Source: Danio rerio
Taxonomy: Eukaryota; Chordata; Actinopteri; Cypriniformes; Danionidae
DNA length: 64,000 nt
Direction of reading: 5' to 3'
NCBI RefSeq assembly: GCF_049306965.1
Contig: NC_133188.1
Span: 9,845,501-9,909,500, forward strand
In this document: in pieces, positions 50,154-61,036 of the stretch
Position numbering within the stretch: the first letter of the stretch is position 1
Layout of the letters: each line of letters opens with the position of its first letter
Position numbers and translations under genes: made by a program
Notes under the pieces: generated by a model
The model's database searches: none
What the model was told of the DNA's origin: nothing
Seen by the model: the letters and a program-made list of their open reading frames with translations, nothing else

Positions 50154-51480
50154 TCCTTACATTTATATAGCACTTTTTCTGCACACTCAAAGTGCTTTAC
50201 ACATTGGGAGGAACATGTTTCCCGAAAGCCATTTTGAAATGGAAACAATATTTTTCTTTCCCATTTATAGATGATATTTGGTCAACAATACATTTTTACG
50301 CCCAAATCAGGCAGAAGAAGTTTATTTCAAAATATTACACAGGTACTACTATCCCTGCAATATATTTAATAATAAATAATAATAATAATAATAAAAATTC
50401 ACAAAAATGTTCTTTTTGTACTTGTAAATTTTCTGATGATTTTTGGAAACAGGTTTCAGGGTTGATTTTTGATTAATTTCAAGATATGCTGTAGAGAGAG
50501 GAATCATTAAAAGACAAGAAGTGAAAATTCTGTCGTCATTTACTCCAAACATGCTTGCGTTCTTGTGATATTTTGTATTTTGAGAAGTCAGGTCCGTCAC
50601 TGATTATAAAAAAACACACACATGCACACACACACACACATTTTGAGTCTCTATGCAGTTACATTGACTGTAATTTAAGTTATGAAAGGAAACAATATAC
50701 TTTCTTTTGTTTAATATTAATTATGACGTATTTAAAGGAAGACTTTTTGGCAAATAAGCTCATTTTTCAAGTCACTCAGAGTTAAACTGTTGAGTTTGAT
50801 CATTTTAATCCGTTCAGCTGATCTCTGGGTCTAACAAATAGTCCAAAATCCTTGATTATTACTCCAGAATGAGAGTATAGCAAAGATTATAGAATACACA
50901 TGACGTGTCACTTGTATACTTTTGAATGGGAAAAGTGAAGCAGTCATTATGGCAAATGAAGCCCCACCTTCTAGTACAGGAGCCAATCAGTGATTGATAT
51001 ATGGCAAATAAAGCCCACCTTTTAGTACATGAGCCAATCAGCGATCAGTATAGAATGACAATTCTCCAGGGGAGGGGCTTGGACTAGATGTGAGTTTCTG
51101 CAGATATTGTGTGATACGGACATTTATAAATGAAACTAAAAGGACAGTTACTGTTCAATTTTATTGGTTATTCATAGTATGTAATGTAATCGTAATCTTG
51201 GCAAGCAGTTTTGAAGAATTTGATTTACCCATTCAAACAGAATGCCCATGTATACTTCCCGAGAGGCGTATAGGTATAGTTACTAGCCATGTCAAGTTGG
51301 AACATAGCAGCTATTAATTTCCATCAGTCTTGGTGCATACTTTAACTACACAAGAGTCAAGTTTTACTTTAAAAACTCTTTGGAATTTTTTGAGCGAGAT
51401 GCTAATGGTTTAATCTGATTCAAGGATCTATGCTAAGCTAAGCTAAAAGTTCTTCTGTCAGACCCGGAGTTTGTCTGAAT
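48890..51480. other. Intergenic between kinase and protease, unit 2
   Basis: Counterpart of 31100-33680, with a longer (AAT)n tract at 50119-50152 and a shorter (CA)n near 50615-50640. No exon was recognised. Confidence 0.45.
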
Positions 51481-52139
51481 GGATTTAAAGAGCCCCTATT
51501 ATACATTAAAAAGGGTCATATTTTGTTTTTTGGGGGGTCTCCAACAACAGGCTGATGTGCATTCAAGGTCAAAGAACACTTTCATTGTTTTAGAATATGC
51601 ATTTATTTTTACCAATTTATGGCAGCGACTCATATGATTATTTAGCAATTAATTTGTTTCTACACCCCTCCCTAACGCGATGCTAATCTGCGCTGATTGG
51701 TCCTATTGTACTCTGTTGTGATTGGTCAACAGCGTTCAGCGTGAGACAGAGAGAAATGGCCACCATGGCTTATCAACAATATTGAAGTAGTCAGAGTGCA
51801 GAGTGTATGTGTGAGTATACCTGCCAACAATTTTTTTCCGGGAGTCTCCTGTAATTTCAGACCCATCTCCCGCCACCCTCCCGTTTTGTTATTTATCCCA
51901 GAAACTGATGATGGCCATAGCAACGACAAGTGCCAGTGGATTGTGCATTTATATGCAAACGCATTTAAATCCATAAACAAAGCGGCACGCGTCGCATTTT
52001 CATCATGGCATTAGACGTGATATGAGAATATAAAGAGTTAACCAGATGCACTACAAGCGGTTATAAGTAGCAAAAAACAATTAAATACATAATTTGTAGA
52101 GAAAACAAAGAGGCAACCATTTTAATTGCACATACTTAC

Positions 52140-52405
52140 ACTTGTGAAATAGAGAAAGAAACTGATCCATAAACTGTGTACTGTAAAGTTCGAGCTCTGA
52201 CAAAGTCCCATACGTCAATAGACTTTTCTGATCTAAAGCACTCATCAGAAAAATGACAGGAACACAGCACAAGCCTGGGCTGTAATGTTGAGGTATTTTT
52301 GCCAAAATAAACCTCAACCACTGACTCTTCACTGTTTCATCTTTGAGTAGAGAAAATAACACTAACTTTCCCCTCACACTTCAGAGCACAGCGTCTTCGT
52401 GACAT
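52140..52405 (-). pseudogene. THAP-like exon of the Kolobok-like element (unit 2)
   Basis: Same exon as 34223-34493, with LVLCSCHFSDECF in place of LVLCSSHF and a 7-base loss near the 3' part. It is frameshifted as in unit 1 and followed by a GTAAGT donor. Confidence 0.55.
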
Positions 52406-52520
52406 ATTCAAGTGGCGTCTGCTGCAGTGTCCTTCTTCTTTTTCTTTGCTACTGTGTTTGTGGGCGGGGCTGGGTTTTTTAAATTTTCCCGGGATTGCGC
52501 GTGCAACAAATAGGCGGGGC

Positions 52521-54265
52521 CAGGCCCGGATTAAGAACTCAGGAGCTCCTGGGCACATTATCTTGTAAGGCCCCCTACCTGGCCGTACCCCTATAGTTGA
52601 ATTTAAAAAATAATAATAATATAATATTTTTTTATTAAAATGAATCTATAATTTGTTGCCCACATATTTAAATAAATGATATATAGTACATATGTATTTA
52701 CAAAGATTTAACTTATTTAAGCATTTATTAAGCATTTAAATATTTATTAAGCATTGAATAAAAATACTAATAAAATGAATGTTTTTTTTGTATACTTGTA
52801 CAAGTTCACTGAAACAGTACTATATATAATTTTTAAGGGTATTTTTAATGTAGAGCTTTTACAAACTGATAGAGCATATTGTTTGCATGGCATAGGCTAT
52901 ATCACACAATGCCTCTCCAATCCAGTTCTATGAATCTGAGTGTTTAATAATACACACACTTATTAATGATTTACTGTCTCTCTCTTCCTCTCCCTGTATT
53001 CTCTCTACTCTTCTCGTGATAAAGAGTTGGCAAACAGCATAGATCAACTTGATTATAAACCTAAAAGTATCCGAAAATCACACACACTATACCTCTTCTC
53101 CTCTACGGTCTCTCTCCTCTTCGGGGCCTTTCTCTCTCCCTCTCTCTCTCCTTTTTCTATCTGTTTCTCTCACGGTGAATCCAGTCCGCGCTGCGCTGCC
53201 GTTAGCCTCCTCCGCCTGGTTAATGCTAGCTTACTGATCTAACGTTACCATAACGTCTTCTTCTATACCCTCATTCTCCTCTATTCTCTCCATTTTTGAT
53301 ACATGATTAATACTAACGTTACACTACAGTCCGCTCAGTTTAGTGCGGGTTATTTCAAAACTGATGTTTCTGCGCTTGACCAATTACAGCATTCTGTTTA
53401 GTTAAAGAAAGAAAGACAATTTAAACATAATAATAATAATAGTTATATGTGATTATTTTGCTCAGATGAAATACAGTTGTCTGAGCAATATAGTTTTTAC
53501 AGAGAGGGAGGCACCTTTATTAAGGCTAAACATTATTAAATACCCACGAGGCACTTGACTTTATATCACATTTGCATTATTTATTAAAAATGTTTCCTTC
53601 CTGTTAAAAATAAATATATTTCTAATCTGATATGTAATGAGGAGAAAAAAAGTAGCACAATTTCAGCAGATGGTGGATTCGAACCGGGTTGATAATCAAT
53701 CGCGTCAAAAGATGTTGCTGTGCACATTACGAGGTACGCCACTCAGGCTGTGATGCTGCATAGCTCTTCTAGGCCCACACAGAATCTGCGCGCACAGAAT
53801 TCCACAGATTTTTCGCAGATTTTCCACAGATTTCTGCAGATTTTTAGCCTATCATTAATTCTGTTTATTTACTTGAGTAAATGTGTAAATCTGAATTTAT
53901 TCAGTTTTTATTCAGTAATTTATTACTTTTTATTTAATATATTAAGGTGTAAGTTATGATACTCCGCTGGAAACTCCCAAAATAATTCCACAGAAATCCG
54001 AGATTTTTACCAAAATTCTCCGCAGAAATAGCAAAAAACGTCCGCAGATTCCGTCTGGCCCTGCTCTTTACTCATGTTGTCTTTGTCAATCAAGCATCGA
54101 TGGGCATAAAGCGTGAATAGCTTATTCCAACTAGGTGCGCTATTTGCAGTTAGCCTAAAAAAACACCCCGAATTTGTCTTTTTCTTCTCCCCCCTCGCAG
54201 GGGCCCCAAGTGCGCTCGGGCCACTGGGCCTGTGCCTATAAGGCCCATTGGTTAATCCGGCCCTG
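52521..54265. mobile_element. hAT-like non-autonomous element, 1.7 kb
   Basis: The left end CAGGCCCGGATTAA and the right end TTAATCCGGCCCTG are near-perfect inverses. The flanking 8-mers GGCGGGGC and AGCGGGGC differ at one base. The interior has no clear transposase but holds a further MITE at about 53769-54062 and a tRNA-like stretch at about 53660-53760. It is inserted in the Kolobok-like element; only its left end survives in unit 1 (from 34610). Confidence 0.75.
53769..54062. mobile_element. MITE nested in the hAT-like element
   Basis: The ends GGCCCACACAGAATCTGCGC and, inverted, GCAGATTCCGTCTGGCCC are similar. The interior repeats TTCCACAGATTT/AAATCC-type motifs. Third level of nesting: Kolobok-like, then hAT-like, then this. 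Confidence 0.55.
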
Positions 54266-54897
54266 AGCGGGGCTTAAGTTCCATTTCCTGGTCACGCCGG
54301 CACGGCTAAAGACTCGTTATCAAGACGATTCATTTGAAGCACTGCGAGTTGACTCTTTTATAAATGAATCAACAGTTTTAAACACTGCACACTTGCAGAT
54401 TTAAGTCTTAGCTGAATAATTCACTTCACTTAGAGCTGTGTTACACAATACATGGAAGGTCATTCTCAAAAACCCATAATAGAGGCTCTTTAAAAAAAAA
54501 AAGAAGAAGAAGAATAAACTGAACTGTTTAACTCGAGGGAATGTAACATGAGCATATTTGCAAGTAGTTGTGTGGTTTACCCAAAAAGGAAACTTCTGTC
54601 ATCATTTCTTTTTTTTTTTACTTAGTTTTTATTGATTTTTTAGGAACATAACCAGTAGGAACAAAACAAATAAAAAAAAATACATATATACATAAATATA
54701 CATATGTATACAAACTTATATAGGCCAATACAACCCATGTATATCTACATACACACATGTATAAAAATATTAAATTAACCTCATCAAAATAAATAGATAA
54801 ATAATAAAAAATAATAATAATAAAAAAAAAAACCCAGAACAAAAGTGGTTGTTGGAAGAGTTACAAAATCAAGTCATGATACGTTTGACATACATTA

Positions 54898-57800
54898 TCA
54901 CAGATTATTTACAATGACATGTTCAGACCATTTTTTCCAGTACTTGGTATACTTTTTTAAGTCAAATCTTAGATTAAAAGTGAGTCTCTCCATACAGTGT
55001 ATTTCCTTTACAATTCCTATCCATTGAGCCCTTGTCGGAGGGTCAGCATGCAACCATTTTCGAGTTATGGCTTTTCTGCTACTTACCAAAAGGATTTGAA
55101 TTAGGTACTTGTCAATAGTTGGAAAAACTTCTGGTATTTTCCCAAGGTATAATGTTATAAATGAGTAGTCCAATTCTTCTCCGATTATCTTTTTTATTTC
55201 AGTCGCTATTTCACTCCAGAAGGTTTGTATTTTTGGGCAAGCCCAAAAAACATGAAAATGGTTAGCCATTGAGGTTCCACATTGTCTCCAACAAGAGCCC
55301 AAACTTTCAACACCTGTACGCAATGCAGACAGTCTAGGAGTTATGAAGAACCTCATCAAATTTTTCCATCCAAACTCTCTCCAAGCTCTCGAGTTTGTGG
55401 TTTTTGCATGTGTGACACACATATCTGTCCAGTCTTCTTCTGTTATTTGTTGGTTTGACTCTTTCTCCCATTTTTGTTTTATGTAAATTGATGAATGAGT
55501 CTTACTGTTTTGTATGCATTCATATAATTTAGAGACCAGTTTTTTGTTTTCTTCTTTTATGTATGCGTCCGCAAATACTGTGATCAAATTAGAATCATCC
55601 TTAATTTTATTTTTAATTTTTTTATTAAAGTAATCTCTAACTTGCAAGTATCTGTAAAAGTCCTGCTTGTCCAGGCCAAATGTATCTGATAAGGTCTGAT
55701 AACTCATAAAGTGTCCATTAGAGGTCACCGAACTGAATGATGTGATTCCTCTCCAAACCCACTGTTTAAATCTCTTATCTAGTGTACACGGTTGAAAGTC
55801 CGGGTCGAATGCTATCCAACTTAATATCCCATTATGCTTTTCTAATTGTAATTTCTTCAGTATTCTAAACCATAACTTCAAAGAAAACACGGTCCAAGTA
55901 CTCAATCTACTGTAGTACTTTTCTGCTTGATTTTTATTACCAAGTAAGGATTGTAAAGGTTGATCTATTTGTGTAGTTTCTAGTGTTTTCCATTTAGACT
56001 CATAGCTTTGTATACACCAACATAGTAAAGGTTTTAATTGTGCAGCAAAAAAATAGTCCTGAAGACATGGAAGGGCTCTTCCACCATTTTCTTTTCTCAA
56101 TTGCAGTGTCTTGAACTTTAACCTAGGTCTTCTACTATTCCAGATAAACCTTGAGATCATCCTATCCCATTCATTAAATTGTTTTTGGGGTATTTCCAGA
56201 GGCAATGATTGAAAAAGATAAAGTAACCGTGGAACCACGTTCATTTTAATTGCTTCTATCCGGCTGCTCATGTCTAATGGTAGGAGAGTCCATTTTGCAA
56301 TATCAGATTTTATCTCTTTATAAATGGGGCCGTAGTTACTGTCAAAAAGTGTTGACAAGTCTTTTGTTAAGTTTATTCCCAAATATTTTAGTGAAATAGA
56401 ATTCCATTTAAAATTATATTGTTTTTTCATTTCTAAATTTGGTCTAAAATTGTAAGTAAGAGTTTGCGTTTTTTGAATATTTATCTTATATCCAGAATAG
56501 AAGTTAATTGTGTTTAGGAGGGACATTAATTTAGGAATACTAGATTTAGGATTTGCCAAAAACAGGAGAACATCGTCTGCATACATACAGATCTTATGTT
56601 CCTCTTTTTTAATTACGATCCCTTTTATTTCTGGCTCTTCTCTTATTGCTTGGGCCAGGGGTTCGATAAACAATGCAAATAAAGTAGGACTTAAAGGGCA
56701 GCCCTGGCGTGTCCCTCTTTCCAAGTAAATAGTTTTGGACAGATGGCCATTAATTTTTATTTTAGCTTTTGGTGATAGATATAGCCCTTTAATGCATTCA
56801 ATAAATTTATTGTTAAAGCCAAATCTTGCCAGAACCTGATACAAGTAATCCCATCCAACAGAATCAAATGCTTTTTCAGCATCTAGGCTTAACAACATTG
56901 CACTTATATTTTCTGTTGTAATATGACTCATTATTTGTAATGTTCTCCTTAAGTTATCCTGCGTCTGTCTGTTTTGTATAAAACCAGTTTGGTCTAAATC
57001 TACTAATTCAGAAATGACAACCTCCAGTCTCTTAGATAATATAGAAGCAAATAGCTTGTAGTCCACATTTAAGACAGAAATTGGTCTGTATGAGCTACAT
57101 TCATTCTTATCCTTTCCCTGCTTTGGAATAATTGAAATCACAGCTTCCTGCCAAGATTGTGGAATTTCTCCACCTCTTAGTACATAATTAAAGCATTTGA
57201 GGAGCATGGGTGTTATTTGAGGTTTGAATGTTTTATACATCTCTGATGGATATCCATCAGTTCCTGGTGTTTTATTTGCTTTCAGTTTTGATATAGCACT
57301 ATCCAATTCTTCTATAGTTATTTCAGTTAACAATGCTTTATTCTGTTGTTCCCCTATTGACGGTAGGTCTAGTGAATCCAAAAAACTCTTTATAATCCCA
57401 GTTTCTGCTCTAGTTGGTTGGGTGTATAAGTCTTTGTAATATAGTTCAAAAGATTTCTGAATGTCTTTTAACTCAGTACACACCTTTTGAGTTTTAGGAT
57501 TCCTTATTTTATAGATTGTGTTTTTAGACTGTTGTTTTCGTATCCTCCAGGATAATAATTTCATTGCTTTAGGTCCTATCTCATAATATCTTTGTTTAGC
57601 GAATTTACATTGTTTTTCTATTTCTTCATCATATATTTTATTTAGGTCTTGTTTAATTTTATTTAATCTTATCAATATTTGTGGGTCTTTTTGTTTAATA
57701 TGTTTTGTTTCCAGATTTTTTATTTCCTTTTGAAGGTTTAATAATTTTTTCTGTTTTTCTCTTTTACGATAAGCAGTGAGGGAAATAATTTTACCACGAA

Positions 57801-58680
57801 TTACTGCCTTCGCAGCATCCCATAAGGTACTCGGAGACACTTCTCCATTGTCATTGCTTTGGATATATAGATCAAACTCAGTCTGAATTTGTTTCTGTAT
57901 AGTTTTATCATTCAAAATTGCTGTGTTAAGTCTCCAGAGTGTCTCTTTTTGCTGGTTATCTAAATATAAGGTTAGATATACCCCGGAGTGGTCAGAAATA
58001 TCTCTAATCCCTATACTACAGTTTTTAATTCTATGTCTATCTGAATTATTCATGAATAAATAATCAATTCTTGAGTACATTGCATGACATGTTGAATAGA
58101 AGGTAAACTGTTTTTCCTTAGGGTGAAACTCTCTCCATATATCGAACATGCCAAGTTCTTTAAGCAGTCTTTGTATCATTTTAGCATTTGAAGTTTTCTT
58201 TCTGTTGGGACCAGTTGCATCAAGTCTGGGTTCAATGTGAACATTTAGGTCCCCACCTACTATCAAAGTACCGTGTGACTCTGTGACTATCAAATTAAAT
58301 ATTTTCTTAAAGAATGTTTTGGTACTTCCTGGTGGAGCATACACATTAAATAATGTAATTTCTTTATTATCTAATTTCCCCCTAACTAAAATATATCTAC
58401 CCTCTTTATCTTTAATTTCTGATATAAGTTCAAAGTTCACTGAATTAGGAATCAGAATAGCTACCCCCCTCTTACGTCCTGATTTATGCGATGAATAGAA
58501 AGTATTTTGAAAGCCAAATCTCTTTAATTTCTCGTGTTCCTGAGGTGATAGGTGTGTCTCCTGCCAATTAATTATTTGTATTTTTTCTTGTTTCATTTTC
58601 GCAATTATCTTACTTCTTTTAATTGGACTATGTATGCCATTGACATTCAACGTGACTAATTTATATTCCTGACCACGCAT
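54898..58680 (-). CDS. LINE ORF2 protein: endonuclease and reverse transcriptase
   Basis: 1260 aa, one open frame. The N-terminal apurinic-type endonuclease (about 1-235) has LVTLNVNGI (8-16), WQETHL (39-44), GGDLN (142-146), SRIDYLF (203-209) and SDH (229-231). The reverse transcriptase follows, with SYRPISVLNVDYKLFASIL, LSLDAEKAFDSVGWDYL, RQGCPLSPTLFALFIEPL and the catalytic YADD near residue 700. The C-terminal region contains a Cys/His-type stretch (SCWRQCGTSMANHFHVFWAC) close to the L1 zinc-knuckle-like motif. Such proteins nick the target and copy the element RNA in place. Length and order are typical of L1, including the fish L1/Tx1-like lineages. No key residue is visibly lost, so the protein may be functional. 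Confidence 0.95.
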   Translation of the reverse strand: MRGQEYKLVTLNVNGIHSPIKRSKIIAKMKQEKIQIINWQETHLSPQEHEKLKRFGFQNTFYSSHKSGRKRGVAILIPNSVNFELISEIKDKEGRYILVRGKLDNKEITLFNVYAPPGSTKTFFKKIFNLIVTESHGTLIVGGDLNVHIEPRLDATGPNRKKTSNAKMIQRLLKELGMFDIWREFHPKEKQFTFYSTCHAMYSRIDYLFMNNSDRHRIKNCSIGIRDISDHSGVYLTLYLDNQQKETLWRLNTAILNDKTIQKQIQTEFDLYIQSNDNGEVSPSTLWDAAKAVIRGKIISLTAYRKREKQKKLLNLQKEIKNLETKHIKQKDPQILIRLNKIKQDLNKIYDEEIEKQCKFAKQRYYEIGPKAMKLLSWRIRKQQSKNTIYKIRNPKTQKVCTELKDIQKSFELYYKDLYTQPTRAETGIIKSFLDSLDLPSIGEQQNKALLTEITIEELDSAISKLKANKTPGTDGYPSEMYKTFKPQITPMLLKCFNYVLRGGEIPQSWQEAVISIIPKQGKDKNECSSYRPISVLNVDYKLFASILSKRLEVVISELVDLDQTGFIQNRQTQDNLRRTLQIMSHITTENISAMLLSLDAEKAFDSVGWDYLYQVLARFGFNNKFIECIKGLYLSPKAKIKINGHLSKTIYLERGTRQGCPLSPTLFALFIEPLAQAIREEPEIKGIVIKKEEHKICMYADDVLLFLANPKSSIPKLMSLLNTINFYSGYKINIQKTQTLTYNFRPNLEMKKQYNFKWNSISLKYLGINLTKDLSTLFDSNYGPIYKEIKSDIAKWTLLPLDMSSRIEAIKMNVVPRLLYLFQSLPLEIPQKQFNEWDRMISRFIWNSRRPRLKFKTLQLRKENGGRALPCLQDYFFAAQLKPLLCWCIQSYESKWKTLETTQIDQPLQSLLGNKNQAEKYYSRLSTWTVFSLKLWFRILKKLQLEKHNGILSWIAFDPDFQPCTLDKRFKQWVWRGITSFSSVTSNGHFMSYQTLSDTFGLDKQDFYRYLQVRDYFNKKIKNKIKDDSNLITVFADAYIKEENKKLVSKLYECIQNSKTHSSIYIKQKWEKESNQQITEEDWTDMCVTHAKTTNSRAWREFGWKNLMRFFITPRLSALRTGVESLGSCWRQCGTSMANHFHVFWACPKIQTFWSEIATEIKKIIGEELDYSFITLYLGKIPEVFPTIDKYLIQILLVSSRKAITRKWLHADPPTRAQWIGIVKEIHCMERLTFNLRFDLKKYTKYWKKWSEHVIVNNL

Positions 58681-59152
58681 ATATATTCATTTTAAACCGC
58701 TCACTTTTATAAAACATTTCCAACAACAACCTAACAAACAAAGTATGAACATTCATAACAAGACAAACTGTATGAGAAAAAAGGGCTTCCATGTCCCAGG
58801 TTATAGTTATAACCTTCTAGTTGAGAGAATGTCCCTGTCACCGTCAAGGGCCTCTCTTTGGTGCAAAAGAAAAGTTTATCAGAAAAATCTGCTCTTGCTT
58901 AATCGGTTTCTCTATTCATCCTTGGTAGGCTCAATAATATAATCAAACTTAAACGAAAATATAGGAGATAAAATAACTGCTCCATCGATTGCTTATTTTT
59001 AATCAAAATATGTTATTGTCCGAAGGGAGTAACGCGTCATATGCCTTAATAAGCATTCAGCTCCTCAGTGTTCGGTTAAAGGCTTAGTAATAGTATCGTC
59101 CAAATGTCTTTTATGCAGTCACTTACGTTATTTCTCGGTGAGAATAATATAT

Positions 59153-60247
59153 TCACTTTTCAGACGATTCATGTGCGACGCGATGAAAGTTCTGTAACTT
59201 CTCCCTAATCCGTTCTTGGTCCACTGATTTGCGATGACGTTTTGTGCTTGCTCTTTCCCAGGTAACGTTAGGGAGACTTCGGCGTTTCGGTTCTTCGGGG
59301 TCTTGTTCCACATTTCCCACAGAAAATCCTCTTTTCTTCAAATCTTTTGCAGCTTCTGCCGCGCTCTCGTAGATCTGGGTGCCATCTCCAAAGAAAACTT
59401 TCAGTTTGGCCGGGTGTGGAGTTTGGAACCGAATCCCTTTTATTTTGAGCTCTTTTAATATCCCCGCGTATGCCTTTCTTTTCTTTAATATCTCCGGAGG
59501 ATAATCGTGGTCAAAATAAATCCTCTTTCCTTCAAGTCGGACTTCTTTCTTTTTCCATGCAGTGTGTAGCACCTGTTCTTTTACTCTGTGTTGTAGAAAG
59601 CAAATTACCAGTGATCTCGGCGGTGCATCGCGGGGGGGCTTCGGGGCAAGTGCTCTGTGGCATCGCTGTATACCGATCTCCAAGTCTGTTAGTGGCAGGT
59701 CGAGCTCCGTTTTAATAAGTCTCGTTACGAACTCCATCAGGTTGCTTCCCTCGAATCCCTCCGGGATTCCGTAGATACGGAGGTTATTGCGCCTCGAGCG
59801 AGCTTCTAAATCGGTTAACTTTGTTTGCAACTCTTTCTGACTCTCTAACATTCTAAAGAGAGCGTCACCAGCCGCCGCGTCCCATTCCTCAATATCAGTT
59901 ATACGTTCTTCTGCTTCAGTCATTCTGGAGTTGGCGGCTTGTAGATCGTCTGAGAGATTTTTAAGTTTCTGATTAATTTCCCCCCTAAATTCGATCAGCT
60001 CCTTACGCATATCTTCCCGAAGAGAGAGTCGAAAGTCATCCATATCATTTTTAAGATCCGCTCTGAATGCTCGGATGTCATCTCTAATAGCACTTATATC
60101 CGAGTTAGCTGCTTCCACGTTGGCCTTACCAGCACCGCCATTATTTTCGCGGCTCTCTTCACCGCCGTCAGTATCATCGGTTATTTCTCCTTTTTCCCGC
60201 TTCGAGCCTACCTTGTTTTTACCCCTTTTGTGCTTCTCCCCTTCCAT
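59153..60247 (-). CDS. LINE ORF1 protein: RNA-binding chaperone
   Basis: 364 aa. It has a basic, acidic-patched N-terminus, a long charged coiled coil (about 45-150), an RRM-like core starting NNLRIYGIPEGFEGSNLMEF (about 154-173) and a C-terminal domain with FQTPHPAKLKVFFGDGTQIY. This is the L1 ORF1p (Transposase_22) architecture: trimerising coiled coil, RRM and C-terminal domain. It binds element RNA in a ribonucleoprotein with ORF2p. The start at 60247 lies just after the short 5' UTR. Confidence 0.93.
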   Translation of the reverse strand: MEGEKHKRGKNKVGSKREKGEITDDTDGGEESRENNGGAGKANVEAANSDISAIRDDIRAFRADLKNDMDDFRLSLREDMRKELIEFRGEINQKLKNLSDDLQAANSRMTEAEERITDIEEWDAAAGDALFRMLESQKELQTKLTDLEARSRRNNLRIYGIPEGFEGSNLMEFVTRLIKTELDLPLTDLEIGIQRCHRALAPKPPRDAPPRSLVICFLQHRVKEQVLHTAWKKKEVRLEGKRIYFDHDYPPEILKKRKAYAGILKELKIKGIRFQTPHPAKLKVFFGDGTQIYESAAEAAKDLKKRGFSVGNVEQDPEEPKRRSLPNVTWERASTKRHRKSVDQERIREKLQNFHRVAHESSEK

Positions 60248-60381
60248 GTTAATTTTCAGTTTGTCTTCGTTTTCTTGCGTGAATCTTCTAGGGGATTTTG
60301 AATCAACCGATTAAGAGAGGTTCTTTCACACAGCCATCAGCTTCGCCGCCACACCGGAAGTCCCCTTCTGTCATCATTTCT

Positions 60382-60620
60382 GATGAGTTTTTTTTGACTC
60401 TGTTGAACATAAAAGAAGATATTTTTAATAATGCTGAAAACCTGAACATTGACTTCCATAGTAGTTATTTTTCCTGCAATAGAAGTCAATAGCTAGAGGT
60501 TTTCAGCATTATTGAAAATGTCTTCTTTTGTGTTTAACAGAAGAAAGAAACTCATAACGATTTCAAATATGCAGAGGGTGAGTAAATGATGGAATCATTT
60601 TTATTTTTACTATTAATTTC
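60382..60620. repeat. Palindromic MITE interrupted by the LINE
   Basis: Inverted halves: GAAGATATTTTTAATAATGC (60417) pairs roughly with GCATTATTGAAAATGTCTTC (60507). This common zebrafish MITE ends in GAGGGTGAGTAAATGATGG. Its left edge lies before 54593, so the LINE split it. Unit 1 keeps only the right part (34900-35070). Confidence 0.6.
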
Positions 60621-60668
60621 ACTGTTAATTTAAGTTATTGAGTTTAATTTAAAAGCCTTACAAAAATA

Positions 60669-61036
60669 CTTTATTCATTCATTCGTTTATTTTCTTTTCG
60701 GCTCAGTCCCTTTATTAATCTGGGGTTACCACAGCGGAATGAACCACCAACTTATCCAGCATATGTTTTTACGCAGCGGATGCCCTCCCAGCTGCAACCC
60801 ATCTCTGGGAAACATACATACATACTCATTCATACACTACGGACAATTTAGCCTACTCAATTCACCTGTACCGCATGTCTTTGGACTGTGGGGGAAACCA
60901 TAGCACTCGGAGAAAACCCACGCGAACGCAGGGAGAACATGCAAACTCCACACAGAAATGCCAACTGACTCAGTCGAGGCTCGAACCAGTGACCTTCTTG
61001 CTGTGTGGTGACAGCACTACCTACTGCGTCGCCAAA
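60669..61036 (-). mobile_element. DANA-type SINE, antisense (unit 2)
   Basis: Counterpart of 35139-35510, with the same orientation and flanks. Confidence 0.85.

Larger units (their letters stand above)
51489..54489 (-). mobile_element. Kolobok-like DNA transposon, both ends present, with nested insertions
   Basis: The ends AGAGCCCCTATTAT (51489) and the inverted ATAATAGAGGCTCT (to 54489) are flanked by TTAA on both sides (51485-51488 and 54490-54493). A TTAA duplication plus a THAP-like exon (52140-52405, minus) fits Kolobok better than piggyBac. A hAT-like element (52521-54265) occupies the right half. The transposase core was not recognised, so the element is non-functional. About 130 bp near the left end (51530-51660) are absent from the unit 1 copy. 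Confidence 0.75.
54610..60364 (-). mobile_element. Full-length L1-type LINE, both ORFs open
   Basis: A 5.75 kb minus-strand element. The 5' end is at about 60364 and the 3' end at 54610, with a short poly(A) (T run 54610-54619 on the plus strand). A perfect 17-bp target duplication, CTTCTGTCATCATTTCT, lies at 54593-54609 and 60365-60381. Layout: 5' UTR of about 117 bp, ORF1 (364 aa), 472-bp spacer, ORF2 (1260 aa), 3' UTR of about 290 bp. The intact frames and exact duplication suggest a young insertion. It landed in a MITE of unit 2; the corresponding site is deleted in unit 1. Confidence 0.93.
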
